Counted from the first letter of the stretch, positions 17,305 to 25,784 are shown. The stretch is DNA of 64,000 nucleotides from Nodosilinea nodulosa PCC 7104 (GCF_000309385.1 NZ_JH976538.1:637181-701180); one strand, 5' to 3'. A program made the numbers and translations. The notes: generated by a model not told the origin, from the sequence alone.

Positions 17305-17374
17305 TGGTTAAGACATGTCTCCTATGAACGTTCAAACGTTTGAACGTCCACAGGGTTTCTGGATGTCCTAACCA
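17305..17374. repeat. 70-bp foldback with a perfect 20-bp central palindrome
   Basis: ACGTTCAAACGTTTGAACGT at 17328-17347 is a perfect palindrome. It is framed by TGGTTAAGACAT (17305-17316) and ATGTCCTAACCA (17363-17374), a 12-bp inverted repeat with one mismatch. The 13-mer GAACGTTCAAACG and the word GTTAGGAC also occur together at 4640-4706, marking a dispersed repeat family. Confidence 0.85.
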
Positions 17375-17407
17375 ACGTGACTATTGCTATGACAGTCAAA
17401 AAAGGGC

Positions 17408-17434
17408 AAAAAAAGGACTGGCCATTGGCCAGCC
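17408..17434 (-). terminator. Intrinsic terminator of the small membrane-protein gene
   Basis: Read on the minus strand, GGCTGGCCAATGGCCAGTCC is followed by seven T residues. The stem is CTGGCC/GGCCAG (17418-17432) with a three-base loop. It lies about 45 bp beyond the stop codon at 17480 and is a canonical rho-independent terminator. Confidence 0.85.
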
Positions 17435-17479
17435 CCGATTCAGCTACTCAAGGAGATGTTTAACCACGGTCAAGTCGAT

Positions 17480-17863
17480 TTAGCGACGGTAGGCCAGCGC
17501 CAACTCGCTCTCAATCTCGTCAGGCTCAGAGACCAAAACGGTTTCGGTTTCGATCGCCAGGTTCGGCTCAGCCCCCGCCTCTAGGGCGGCAGCCTGGGCC
17601 AACCACCGCTTACGCATCAGCACAGTGCCGCCGGTTAGCAGCGCTGCGATCGCGCCCAGCCCACCCAGCGCCACCCCAAGGGCATTGCTGTCTGGAGAGG
17701 AGGCCCACCAGCCACCGGGCGGATGGCCAGAGGCAGTTACCTGGGGCGCAGTGGAGGCAGAAAACGGACAGCCAATAGCTGCGTTTCCAGGTACAGCGGC
17801 CGCAGTCAGCAAACCAGCCGCTGCCACCAAAGCCACCAGGGCAGAACGTGGGACAAGTTTCAT
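17480..17863 (-). CDS. Small secreted/membrane protein with signal peptide and one C-terminal membrane helix
   Basis: The 127-residue protein has a basic N-terminus (MKLVPR) and a hydrophobic Ala/Val-rich signal ending in NAA near residue 29. A short extracytoplasmic Ser/Pro segment follows (PQVTASGHPPGGWWASSPDS), then one membrane helix (~70-92, ALGVALGGLGAIAALLTGGT) with a basic stop-transfer RKR. The cytoplasmic tail is acidic. The architecture resembles a small sortase-independent surface or thylakoid protein, but no family is recognised. The start at 17863 was chosen because upstream in-frame residues would destroy the signal peptide. The gene is the last of the block downstream of the zinc ATPase. 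Confidence 0.75.
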   Translation of the reverse strand: MKLVPRSALVALVAAAGLLTAAAVPGNAAIGCPFSASTAPQVTASGHPPGGWWASSPDSNALGVALGGLGAIAALLTGGTVLMRKRWLAQAAALEAGAEPNLAIETETVLVSEPDEIESELALAYRR

Positions 17864-17952
17864 AGCCAGATGAGAAGAAAACGTAAGGCTATTGTTGCGG
17901 CACTTGCTCAATCCCACAGCCGCAGGGGCTACAGAACGTGAGAAAAATCTAG

Positions 17953-19938
17953 CTATCTGAGAATGCGCCCCGCGTTCAAAATGGCCAGCAGGGCAACACC
18001 GACGTCGGCAAACACCGCTTCCCAAAGCGTGGCCACCCCGATCGCGCCCAGGGCAATAAACAGCGCCTTTACCGCCATGGCAAAGACAATGTTTTGCCAG
18101 ACAATGCGCCGGGTTTTTTGGCCGATGTGAATGGCTTCGGCCACCTTCGAGGGGGCGTCGGTCAGAATTACCACATCGGCGGTTTCGATCGCCGCATCGG
18201 ACCCCAGCCCGCCCATGGCAATGCCCACATCGGCCCTGGCAATCACCGGCGCGTCGTTAATGCCGTCGCCCACGAAGGCGACTTTGCCTCGGGTGCGGCG
18301 GGCACGGTGCAAAATTTCCTCCAGGGCCTCTACTTTGCCCTCGGGCAGCAGTTCAGCCCGATACTGGTCGAGGCCGAGCTGACGGGCGATGCGATCGGCC
18401 ACCGCCTGACTATCGCCCGTCAGCATCGCGGTTTCAATGCCCTGGGCCTGGAGGGCGCGAATGGCCTCAGCGGCATCGGCCTTCAGCTCGTCGGCGACGA
18501 TAATGCGGCCGCTGTACTCCCCATCGACGGCCAGGTGAGCCACGGTGCCGTCAACCACGCAGACATCGTGGGGAATGGCCTCGCGGTGCAGGAGGCGATC
18601 GTTGCCGGCCAGCACGGTGCGCCCGTTGACCCTGGCCCGAATGCCGTGACCAGAGATCTCTTCGTAATCTTGCACAGCGGCGGTATCGACGGCTTGGCCA
18701 TGGGCTTGACGAATGGACTGGGCGACGGGGTGGTTAGACTGCGATTCCACCTGGGCGGCCAGCTCTAGCAGCTGGGGCTGGCTCAGGCCGTTGTGGGCAA
18801 TCACCTCGCTGACCCGAAAGTTGCCCTGGGTGAGGGTGCCGGTTTTGTCAAAGACGACGGTTTTGACCTGGGCCAGGGTGTCGAGGTAGGTAGAACCCTT
18901 GACCAAAATGCCCCGCCTGGCCGCCCCCCCCACCCCGCCAAAGTAGCCCAGGGGAATGCTGATCACCAGGCCGCAGGGGCAGGAAATGACCAGCAGCACG
19001 AGGGCGCGGTAGGCCCACTCGGCCTGGGTGGCTCCGGCCAGCACCAGGGGCGGCAAAAGCGCCACCGCCAGGGACAGAAAGACCACTGCTGGCGTGTAGT
19101 AGCGGGCAAAGCGGGTGATAAATTTCTCGGTTTCGGCCTTTTTGCCGCTGGCGTTTTCCACCAGGTCCAAAATTTTGGCGATCGACGACTCACCGAAAAG
19201 CTTGCTCACCCGCACGGTTAGGGCGCCCGACTGGTTGATCATGCCCGCCAACACAGTTTCACCGGGGGCAACGGGGCGCGGCACCGATTCACCCGTCAGG
19301 GCTGAGGTATCGACTAGCGATTTGCCCGCCAAAATCTCCCCATCCAGGGGCACCTTTTCGCCGGGGCGCACCAGAATTTCAGCGCCGATGCTGACCGTGT
19401 CGGGCGCCACCGCTCGAATGTCGCCGTCAACGTACAGGTTGGCGGTGTCGGGCCGGATTTCTAGCAGGGCTTTGATAGAGCGCCGCGAGCGCCCCACCGA
19501 GTAGCCCTGAAACAGCTCCCCCACCTGGAAAAACAGCATCACCGCCACCGCTTCGGGAATCTGGTGAATGGCGATCGCCCCCAGGGTGGCCACGGTCATC
19601 AAAAAATTTTCGTCGAAGATGCGCCCCCGCAGAAGGTTGCGCCCTGCCGTGGTCAGCACAGTCCAGCCGCTGATCAGGTAGGCGGGGATCAGCACGGCAT
19701 ACTCGGCGATGGCGTAGGGCGTGTTGTGCAGCGCCCCGTTAAAGCCAAATCCGATTGCAAACAGCACTGCCGCGATCGCGATCGGGGTTAGCTCTTGCCG
19801 CAGGTCAAAGTCGCCGGAGCCATGGTCATGACCGTGGCCGCAGCAATCGTTATGGACCTCATGCCGGGCAGCTTTCTGGCTGGCAGCCGGAACTGACTGA
19901 TCGTGGGCGCAGTGGTCGTGGGAGTGGAGCTCTGCCAT
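17953..19938 (-). CDS. ziaA: Heavy-metal P1B-type ATPase (zinc/cadmium exporter type)
   Basis: This 661-residue P1B ATPase has a metal-rich N-terminus (HSHDHCAHD; CCGHGHDHG) in place of a GMTCxxC HMA domain. It carries the actuator motif TGES (215-218), the transmembrane CPC metal site (C320-P-C322) and the phosphorylation site DKTGT (D364). TGD and the C-terminal GDGINDAP hinge follow. CPC with a His-rich N-terminus and an adjacent SmtB-type repressor points to Zn/Cd/Pb export across the plasma membrane; CoaT-type Ni/Co pumps have SPC instead. The start at 19938 (ATG) places the SmtB-like operator at 19959-19984 directly upstream. The 102 upstream in-frame codons are rejected. Confidence 0.9.
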   Translation of the reverse strand: MAELHSHDHCAHDQSVPAASQKAARHEVHNDCCGHGHDHGSGDFDLRQELTPIAIAAVLFAIGFGFNGALHNTPYAIAEYAVLIPAYLISGWTVLTTAGRNLLRGRIFDENFLMTVATLGAIAIHQIPEAVAVMLFFQVGELFQGYSVGRSRRSIKALLEIRPDTANLYVDGDIRAVAPDTVSIGAEILVRPGEKVPLDGEILAGKSLVDTSALTGESVPRPVAPGETVLAGMINQSGALTVRVSKLFGESSIAKILDLVENASGKKAETEKFITRFARYYTPAVVFLSLAVALLPPLVLAGATQAEWAYRALVLLVISCPCGLVISIPLGYFGGVGGAARRGILVKGSTYLDTLAQVKTVVFDKTGTLTQGNFRVSEVIAHNGLSQPQLLELAAQVESQSNHPVAQSIRQAHGQAVDTAAVQDYEEISGHGIRARVNGRTVLAGNDRLLHREAIPHDVCVVDGTVAHLAVDGEYSGRIIVADELKADAAEAIRALQAQGIETAMLTGDSQAVADRIARQLGLDQYRAELLPEGKVEALEEILHRARRTRGKVAFVGDGINDAPVIARADVGIAMGGLGSDAAIETADVVILTDAPSKVAEAIHIGQKTRRIVWQNIVFAMAVKALFIALGAIGVATLWEAVFADVGVALLAILNAGRILR

Positions 19939-19958
19939 GGGGACACCTGCCGGATGCG

Positions 19959-19984
19959 TCTGAATATATGAAAGACTATTCAGA
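19959..19984. promoter_or_regulatory. ArsR/SmtB-type operator of the zinc exporter gene
   Basis: TCTGAATA-N10-TATTCAGA is a perfect 8-bp inverted repeat. Within it, TGAA-N6-TTCA matches the core of the 12-2-12 operators bound by SmtB/ZiaR/CzrA-type repressors. It lies 20 bp upstream of the ATPase start codon and 74 bp beyond the repressor gene stop. Confidence 0.8.
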
Positions 19985-20057
19985 TGATATACGATCCTAG
20001 AGACCCCATCCCTGGAAATGGGCCATGCTCTGGGCCGCTGCCAGGAAATTTGCTGGG

Positions 20058-20480
20058 CTAACCTTCCTCTAGATGTTCGGCCACTTCGCGGTAGAGGGCC
20101 ATAATGTGGCCATCGGCCAGGCCGTAGTAGACGTTGCGGCCCTGGCGACGGTACTTGACCAGCCGCTGCGATCGCAGCACCCGCAGCTGGTGCGACACCG
20201 CCGACTCGCCCATCTTCACCGCCGCCGCCAGATCGCAGACGCAAAGCTCCTGCTGGGCCAGGGCCGACAGCAGTTTCAGCCGGTGGGGATCGGAGAGGGC
20301 GCTAAAAAATTCCGCCATGCGCTGGGCCTGCTCGGTGCTCAGCACCTCGGGCTGCACCTGCCGCACGTTGTCCAAATGCACCAGCGACTCATCGCAGGCC
20401 GGAGCATCGGTCCCTGGCGTTGGCTGTGTGTTCGGCGGTTGCGTATTTATAGAGTGAGAATTGGCCACTACAGCACCCAT
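20058..20480 (-). CDS. ziaR: ArsR/SmtB-family zinc-responsive repressor
   Basis: The 140-residue protein is a winged-helix repressor with core [19 protein letters not shown], the alpha3 segment ELCVCDLA (C80, C82), recognition helix [12 protein letters not shown], and wing [15 protein letters not shown]. The C-terminal helix holds D123-x-H125 and H136-x2-E139, the alpha5 zinc site of SmtB/CzrA/ZiaR. Alpha3 cysteines plus alpha5 ligands fit the ZiaR type. Metal binding would release the operator upstream of the exporter gene, which follows on the same strand 119 bp downstream. In Synechocystis the two genes are divergent; here they are in tandem. A Fur-box-like sequence precedes the gene. Confidence 0.88.
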   Translation of the reverse strand: MGAVVANSHSINTQPPNTQPTPGTDAPACDESLVHLDNVRQVQPEVLSTEQAQRMAEFFSALSDPHRLKLLSALAQQELCVCDLAAAVKMGESAVSHQLRVLRSQRLVKYRRQGRNVYYGLADGHIMALYREVAEHLEEG

Positions 20481-20497
20481 CGCAGTACTGTCTCCAT

Positions 20498-20516
20498 GAT
20501 ACTGAGAATCATTCCC
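20498..20516. promoter_or_regulatory. Fur/Zur-box-like sequence upstream of the ArsR gene
   Basis: GATACTGAGAATCATTCCC agrees with the 19-bp Fur consensus GATAATGATAATCATTATC at 15 of 19 positions. It sits 18 bp upstream of the repressor start codon, where a promoter is expected. Whether Fur or the related Zur would bind is not decidable from sequence. Confidence 0.5.
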
Positions 20517-20552
20517 CTATGAACCCCTGTTCAGATGGTGGGGGATTGGGCC

Positions 20553-21422
20553 TCATCTCTTCACGGCCTTGGCCAACTCTGCCTCCAGGGCCAGCAGCTT
20601 CTCAATGCGGGCCTCGGTCGAGGGGTGGGTGGCAAACAGTCCCGCCATTCCCTGGCGGGAAAAGGCGTTAATAATCAGCAGCGGCTCAAAGGCTGGATTT
20701 CCCTGAATTGGCGTCCGCTGGGCGCTGGCCTCCAGCTTTTGCAGGGCGCTGGCCAGGGCGCGGGGGTTCTTCGTCAGCCGCCCCGACCCGGCATCGGCCT
20801 CAAACTCGCGGGTGCGCGAAATCGTCATTTGAATCAGCGTTGCTGCCAGGGGGGCGACAAAAATCGCCAGCAGCAGCCCAATGGGGTTCGGCCCACGGTT
20901 GTCATCCCGATCGCTGGCCATGCCGTAGCTGGCCCACTGGGCCATATAGGCCAGCGACGAAATCGCGCCGCCCACCGTGGCCGCCACCGCCTGGGTGAGG
21001 GTGTCGCGGTTGAGAATGTGCGATAGCTCGTGGGCGATCACCCCCTCCAGCTCTGCGCTGGTCAGCATGGTCACAATGCCCTCGGTGACGGCCACTGCCG
21101 CGTGGCTGGGGTCGCGCCCGGTGGCAAAGGCGTTGGCCGCAGGGCCAGGAATCAGGTAAACCCCCGGCATTGGAATTTCCGCCGCCAGACTCAAGCGTTC
21201 GACCATGGCGTAAAGGGCCGGGGCCTGATCGCGGCTGACGGGCTGGGCATTGTAAGCCCGCAGGGCAATCTGGTCAGAGAAGTACCAGGAGCTGAGGTTG
21301 CTAACGGCTGCGATCGCCAGCCCAACCAAAATGCCCGTGGGACCGCCAATAATCCAATAGCCGAGGCCCACCAGCAGCCCCGACAGCAGCGACAAAAGCG
21401 CAAGGGTTTTGACCTGATTCAT
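20553..21422 (-). CDS. htpX: HtpX-like M48 membrane zinc metalloprotease
   Basis: This 289-residue HtpX family protease has two N-terminal membrane helices (~7-23, 28-45) and the zinc motif H131-E-L-S-H135. Further helices lie at ~145-160 and ~170-190, and the third-ligand region TREFEADAGSGRLT near 205. The family degrades misfolded membrane proteins at the cytoplasmic face. The start at 21422 is supported by an AGGAG ribosome site 9 bp upstream and by the family length; a 53-codon upstream extension is rejected. It precedes the zinc repressor on the same strand by 72 bp. Confidence 0.92.
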   Translation of the reverse strand: MNQVKTLALLSLLSGLLVGLGYWIIGGPTGILVGLAIAAVSNLSSWYFSDQIALRAYNAQPVSRDQAPALYAMVERLSLAAEIPMPGVYLIPGPAANAFATGRDPSHAAVAVTEGIVTMLTSAELEGVIAHELSHILNRDTLTQAVAATVGGAISSLAYMAQWASYGMASDRDDNRGPNPIGLLLAIFVAPLAATLIQMTISRTREFEADAGSGRLTKNPRALASALQKLEASAQRTPIQGNPAFEPLLIINAFSRQGMAGLFATHPSTEARIEKLLALEAELAKAVKR

Positions 21423-21858
21423 CACCGTTTCTCCTAAGCGAAGGGGTAAGCCAATCTGCCCCAGGGCCGCCAGCACCTGGCTCGCGATCGCGCCTGAACG
21501 GTGGATCGGCACCTCCAAGCGCAGGCCAGCCAGCGACCCGTTTGCCGTATCCATAACCAGGCGACCCATCCTACAAACCAATCATACGCAGGCCCCAAGG
21601 GCTGAATTTTCGGGCCGTAACGTTTCTCAATGCCGCTCTAAGGTCAGAGATTCCTGGCTTTTGCGCCCCACACCTAAAGAAAACCTTTGAGAGCATGGCC
21701 ATTTTGAAAAAGTTGTTTAGGCTGTTGACAGTTTTGATGTAAGTGACAGTTTTGATGCAATCGGCATCCCATTAATGTCCTACTTAATGCACTCACTCCA
21801 TAGTTTTCCATAGCAATCTGCTTCCGACTGTCGACCGAACCGTTACCGAGAAATTGAT
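21423..21858. other. Intergenic spacer between htpX and gnd
   Basis: The spacer has 436 bp without a supported gene, although part of it is open in the htpX frame. A direct repeat GACAGTTTTGATG occurs at about 21726 and 21745. Promoters of both divergent genes must lie here but were not resolved. Confidence 0.45.
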
Positions 21859-23283
21859 ATGGCACAGAGTTTTGGTGTAATTGGCCTCGCCGTAATGGGC
21901 GAGAACCTGGCGCTTAACGTTGAGAGCAAAGGCTTTCCGGTGTCGGTGTACAACCGCACTGCATCGGTGACCGAGCGCTTTATGGAAAAGCGGGCCCAGG
22001 GTAAGAACGTGGTGGCGGCCTACAGCCTCGAAGAGTTTGTGCAGTCGCTAGAGCGGCCCCGGCGCATTTTGGTCATGGTAAAGGCGGGCGCCCCGGTGGA
22101 TGCGGTGATCGGCCAGCTGCGCCCCCTGCTGGATGACGGCGACATGATCATTGACGGCGGCAACTCCCTCTACGAAGACACCGAGCGCCGCACCAAAGAT
22201 ATGGAATCTACGGGTCTGCGGTTTATCGGCATGGGCGTCAGCGGCGGTGAGGAAGGAGCGCTGCTCGGCCCCAGCCTGATGCCCGGCGGCACCCGCGCCG
22301 CCTACGATTCGATCGAGCCCATCGTCAAAAAGATTGCCGCCCAGGTGGATGACGGCCCCTGCGTTACCTACATTGGCCCTCGCGGGGCTGGCCACTACGT
22401 CAAAATGGTGCACAACGGCATCGAGTACGGCGACATGCAGCTGATTGCTGAAGCCTACGACCTGATGAAGAACGTGCTGGGCCTCGACCACAACCAGCTA
22501 TTTGAGGTATTTTCTGAGTGGAATCTCACCGAGGAGCTAGATTCCTTCCTGATTGAAATCACCGCCGATATCTTTACCAACATCGACCCCGACACCAACA
22601 AGCCCCTGGTCGAGCTGATCATGGATGCGGCGGGCCAGAAGGGCACCGGTCGCTGGACGGTGATGAGCGCCCTGGAGCTGGGAGTGGGTATTCCGACGAT
22701 TACGGCGGCGGTGAATGCGCGAATTATGTCGTCGATTAAGGAGGAGCGGGTGGCGGCTTCTAAGGAACTGAGCGGCCCGGTGGCCAGTTTTGACGGCGAC
22801 ACCAAGGTCATGGTGAACAAAATCCGCGATGCGCTGTACTGCTCGAAGATTTGCTCCTATGCCCAGGGTATGGCGCTGATTGGCACCGCCTCTAAGCACT
22901 ACGAGTACGATGTGAATTTGGGCGAAACGGCCCGGATTTGGAAGGGGGGCTGCATTATTCGGGCGCGCTTCTTGAATAAAATCAAGCACGCCTACGATGA
23001 GAATCCCAGTCTGCCGAATCTGCTGCTGGCCCCTGAGTTTAAGCAGACGATTCTCGATCGCCAGTCGGCCTGGCGGGAAGTGATCGCGATGGCGGCGACG
23101 TTTGGTATTCCGGTCCCGGCGTTTAGCGCGTCGCTCGATTACTTTGACAGCTATCGGCGCGATCGCCTGCCGCAAAACCTGACCCAGGCCCAGCGCGACT
23201 ATTTTGGTGCCCACACCTACGTGCGGGTTGATAAAGAAGGGACGTTCCACACCGAGTGGACGAAGGCTCCGGCGCGGGTGTAG
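21859..23283 (+). CDS. gnd: 6-phosphogluconate dehydrogenase, decarboxylating
   Basis: This 474-residue enzyme oxidises 6-phosphogluconate to ribulose 5-phosphate with NADP in the oxidative pentose phosphate pathway. The N-terminal Rossmann motif is FGVIGLAVMGENLALNVESKG. The substrate motifs DGGNSLYEDTERR, GMGVSGGEEGALLGPSLMPGG and HYVKMVHNGIEYGDMQLIAEAYD include the catalytic Lys and Glu. The C-terminal domain contains QKGTGRWT and ends in the dimer tail FHTEWT. The length is normal. It is monocistronic, followed by an intrinsic terminator. Confidence 0.97.
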   Translation: MAQSFGVIGLAVMGENLALNVESKGFPVSVYNRTASVTERFMEKRAQGKNVVAAYSLEEFVQSLERPRRILVMVKAGAPVDAVIGQLRPLLDDGDMIIDGGNSLYEDTERRTKDMESTGLRFIGMGVSGGEEGALLGPSLMPGGTRAAYDSIEPIVKKIAAQVDDGPCVTYIGPRGAGHYVKMVHNGIEYGDMQLIAEAYDLMKNVLGLDHNQLFEVFSEWNLTEELDSFLIEITADIFTNIDPDTNKPLVELIMDAAGQKGTGRWTVMSALELGVGIPTITAAVNARIMSSIKEERVAASKELSGPVASFDGDTKVMVNKIRDALYCSKICSYAQGMALIGTASKHYEYDVNLGETARIWKGGCIIRARFLNKIKHAYDENPSLPNLLLAPEFKQTILDRQSAWREVIAMAATFGIPVPAFSASLDYFDSYRRDRLPQNLTQAQRDYFGAHTYVRVDKEGTFHTEWTKAPARV

Positions 23284-23301
23284 GGTTTTCGCCGTCAGTA
23301 G

Positions 23302-23347
23302 CAGCCGCCGATCCGGTTTGGGTTGGCGGCTGTTTTTGCGTAGGGGC
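23302..23347 (+). terminator. Intrinsic terminator of gnd
   Basis: CAGCCGCC (23302-23309) pairs with GGCGGCTG (23335-23342) and is followed by TTTTT (23343-23347), 19 bp after the gnd stop codon. This is a canonical rho-independent terminator. Confidence 0.88.
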
Positions 23348-23402
23348 GATCGGGCGGGCGCGATGAAGCGTTTTTGGCTTCAGGTTACCGATCGCGGCGC
23401 AC

Positions 23403-23485
23403 AATCTGGTCTACAAGCCAGATTTGCTGCTGGGGGCATTTCGCAGCCCCCAGACCCCTTCGACAAGGACGTTCCGTCGTCCTTG
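23403..23485. repeat. Three consecutive perfect hairpins downstream of gnd
   Basis: AATCTGG-N8-CCAGATT (23403-23424), CTGGGGGC-N8-GCCCCCAG (23430-23453) and CAAGGACG-N6-CGTCCTTG (23464-23485) follow one another within 83 bp. They look like a modular palindromic repeat rather than a terminator, since none has a T-run. Confidence 0.75.
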
Positions 23486-23563
23486 ACCTCACGGAAAGGA
23501 TTGATCTGCCATCGGTTTAAACCTCTGTTCTGCCAATTGACCTTTCAGCACCTGTGGCTGACC

Positions 23564-23630
23564 TATGCACCCGAAGCCGGTAGGGTGCATAACGCTAAGG
23601 CGAGGCTCCGCCAACGCGAAGCAATGCACC
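23564..23630. repeat. GGTGCAT foldback element
   Basis: TATGCACCC (23564-23572) pairs with GGGTGCATA (23583-23591), and GGTGCAT (23584-23590) can instead pair with ATGCACC (23624-23630). A GGCGAGGCTCCGCC mini-hairpin lies between. The element is related to the larger one at 8267-8411. Between here and 23703 nothing else is seen. Confidence 0.75.
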
Positions 23631-23703
23631 AATAGAGCATCATATCCGCAAGACATTTCGCGGCCTCGGTATAGTGAAGGTATCCCCTCACACAAAAAGG
23701 TCT

Positions 23704-24687
23704 ATGGCTGGACTGCCTCCTGGTTTGCTAATTCGCACGGCCAAGTTGGTCTGGACTACCCTGTGGCAGACCATGATGGGGCAGATGGCTCCCAGCAGCA
23801 AGGGCGGCGACTACCAGCGGCCCGAAAGCGAGTTTCGTCAGCGGATTGAGCCGGAGGGTGCCTTTCCTCCGGCGGCCAATCGCTATCAGCTCATTGTGGG
23901 TATGGGCTGTCCGTGGGCGCACCGAACGCTGGTAACGCGATCGCTGAAGGGGCTGGAGGGGGCGATTTCGATCATCCCTGTGGTGCCCTCGCCGGACGAG
24001 GGCTGCTGGGTGTTTGAAACGCCGTTTCGCGACTGTCGCACGCTGCCGGAGCTGTACCGTCAGGCTCAGCCGGGGTATGGGGGGCGGGCTACGGTGCCGG
24101 TGCTGTGGGATGGCCAGAGTGCGGCGATCGTCAACAACGAAAGCGCCGACATCATCGTGATTTTGAATGAAGCCTTTGGTGAGTGGGGCACTCGGCCAGG
24201 GGTTGATCTCTACCCGGAAGCTCTCAAAGCAGACATCGACCAGTGGAACGATCGCACCTACCAGGCGGTGAACAACGGCGTCTATCGCTGCGGCTTTGCC
24301 CAAACCCAGGCGGCCTACGATCGCGCCGTCAGCGAGCTATTTGACGCGCTGGATGCGATCGACCAGGCGCTGGGCCAGCGCCCCTACCTCTGCGGCGACA
24401 TGGTAACGCTGGCGGATGTGCGGCTGTTTACCACGCTGTTTCGCTTTGATGTGGTCTACTACAGCCTATTTAAGTGCAACCGCCGCCGCATTCAGGACTA
24501 CGCCCACCTTGGCCCCTACCTGCGGCGCATGTATCAGCTGCCGGGGGTGGCAGAGACCTGCGACATTGATGCGGTTAAGCACGACTACTACGGCAACCTG
24601 TTTCCGCTAAATCCTGGCGGCATCATTCCTTCCGGGCCAGATCTGGCCTATTTGAAAGCTCCGGCTGAAGCGGTATCGAGTTTGTAG
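23704..24687 (+). CDS. Glutathionyl-hydroquinone reductase (Xi-class glutathione transferase)
   Basis: The 327-residue protein belongs to the ECM4/YqjG-type GST family. The catalytic-cysteine motif GMGCPWAHRT has the cysteine at residue 69. The family further shows TVPVLWD, NNESADIIVILN, YPEALKADIDQWNDRTYQAVNNGVYRCGFA and a C-terminal HDYYGNLFPLNPGGIIPSGP signature. These enzymes reduce glutathionyl-hydroquinones using glutathione. ATG 23704 was chosen over an in-frame ATG ten codons earlier because family proteins begin shortly before the basic N-terminal stretch; either is possible. It stands alone and has no obvious operon partner. Confidence 0.92.
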   Translation: MAGLPPGLLIRTAKLVWTTLWQTMMGQMAPSSKGGDYQRPESEFRQRIEPEGAFPPAANRYQLIVGMGCPWAHRTLVTRSLKGLEGAISIIPVVPSPDEGCWVFETPFRDCRTLPELYRQAQPGYGGRATVPVLWDGQSAAIVNNESADIIVILNEAFGEWGTRPGVDLYPEALKADIDQWNDRTYQAVNNGVYRCGFAQTQAAYDRAVSELFDALDAIDQALGQRPYLCGDMVTLADVRLFTTLFRFDVVYYSLFKCNRRRIQDYAHLGPYLRRMYQLPGVAETCDIDAVKHDYYGNLFPLNPGGIIPSGPDLAYLKAPAEAVSSL

Positions 24688-24723
24688 GCGATCGCGCTTC
24701 AGCTAGCAGACACAGCCCTGGGC

Positions 24724-25620
24724 CTACAGCAAGCCTAAATCCTCAAAACATCGCCGCGTCAACTCTACTCGATGGCGCGGATCGTTCTCATTGCGAATAT
24801 CAATGTTGGTGGCAAAGAAATAAACGTTCTCACCCTTTTCGAGATAGCCAACGTACCACCCAACTTGAGATAGCTCCGGTTGATCAAAGCCCACCCAGCC
24901 CGACTTTGCTCTAATGGTGTACGTTGGGGTTTGCTCCACAACCATAATATCTTTGACTATGGAGAAAGTTCGTTCGGAAAACGGCAGATCGTTTTGGTAA
25001 AACCGACGGAGAAACTGAATCTGCTCTGCGGGCGTAGTTCGAAGCTTTCCGTCTAACCAAAATGTATCGATGTCCTCTTCATCGCCAATAGTTTGGTTGC
25101 CGTATTCTGCCTGAGTAACCCCCTGCTGCATGCGCTCGTGCCCCACGCGGCGAGCTAAAACTTGGTAAAAAGGATAGGCGGAAAGCTTAAATGCCTCTCG
25201 CATATTCAAGTCTCGGTTCCAGGCGGGCACCTTCCTGGTCACACCATCCCAGGTGAGAATAGCAATTTCATCGGCAATGACGCCATTTTCTAGCGAAATC
25301 AGCGAGTTGAGAATTTTAAATGTTGATGCAGGCAAAAAGGCCGTTTGATTGCGCGTAGGGTTGTGTTGATAAGTTCGATCATTGGCGGAATCGTAGATTA
25401 AGATAGACCCTTCAACATCCAGGTCTTCAAAGTGCCGTCCAAAGTCAGTATCTTCAGCCGAATTGAGCTGGGCTACCTGCACAGAAGATGACTGGGGCAA
25501 TGGCGCAGGCATCGTGGCCGCCGCCTCTCCCGACTGTAACCAAACAGCCACAGCGCAGCCGATCGCTACGCAGCCTGCAACCAGTAGACGAGATAGTCGA
25601 TTCATAAAACTCTTTAGCAA
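24724..25620 (-). CDS. Class D (OXA-type) beta-lactamase
   Basis: This 298-residue secreted serine beta-lactamase has an N-terminal signal at residues 1-35. The active-site tetrad is S99-T-F-K102. The second motif is S147-A-Y (OXA enzymes usually S-x-V), then YGN (173-175), KSG (239-241) and WYVG (255-258). All class D motifs except the Val of motif two are intact, so an active penicillinase is likely. DBL-type proteins of this kind occur as chromosomal genes in cyanobacteria. No resistance integron or insertion sequence surrounds it. The first Met (25620) or the Met five codons on (25605) may be used. Confidence 0.92.
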   Translation of the reverse strand: MLKSFMNRLSRLLVAGCVAIGCAVAVWLQSGEAAATMPAPLPQSSSVQVAQLNSAEDTDFGRHFEDLDVEGSILIYDSANDRTYQHNPTRNQTAFLPASTFKILNSLISLENGVIADEIAILTWDGVTRKVPAWNRDLNMREAFKLSAYPFYQVLARRVGHERMQQGVTQAEYGNQTIGDEEDIDTFWLDGKLRTTPAEQIQFLRRFYQNDLPFSERTFSIVKDIMVVEQTPTYTIRAKSGWVGFDQPELSQVGWYVGYLEKGENVYFFATNIDIRNENDPRHRVELTRRCFEDLGLL

Positions 25621-25784
25621 AAAGACAACATATAGCTGCTGCGCGTGGCATGCAGAAAGTCTCAGAGCAGCACGTCGAAGAACTCCTGCATCCCTGGCAG
25701 ACTATTCGGAGCGCTAATTGATAGCGCTGGCCAATGCGCTTAGGGCATCAGTCACGACCAATGGCAAAAACTGTGCTGGCGTAG

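Noticed and set aside
17953-19938. CoaT-type cobalt/nickel pump
   Set aside because: The transmembrane motif is CPC, not SPC, and the regulator is SmtB-like rather than a MerR-type CoaR.
19939-20244. 102-residue N-terminal extension of the metal ATPase
   Set aside because: It would run through the operator and the end of the ArsR gene. The His-rich metal-binding N-terminus begins at ATG 19938.
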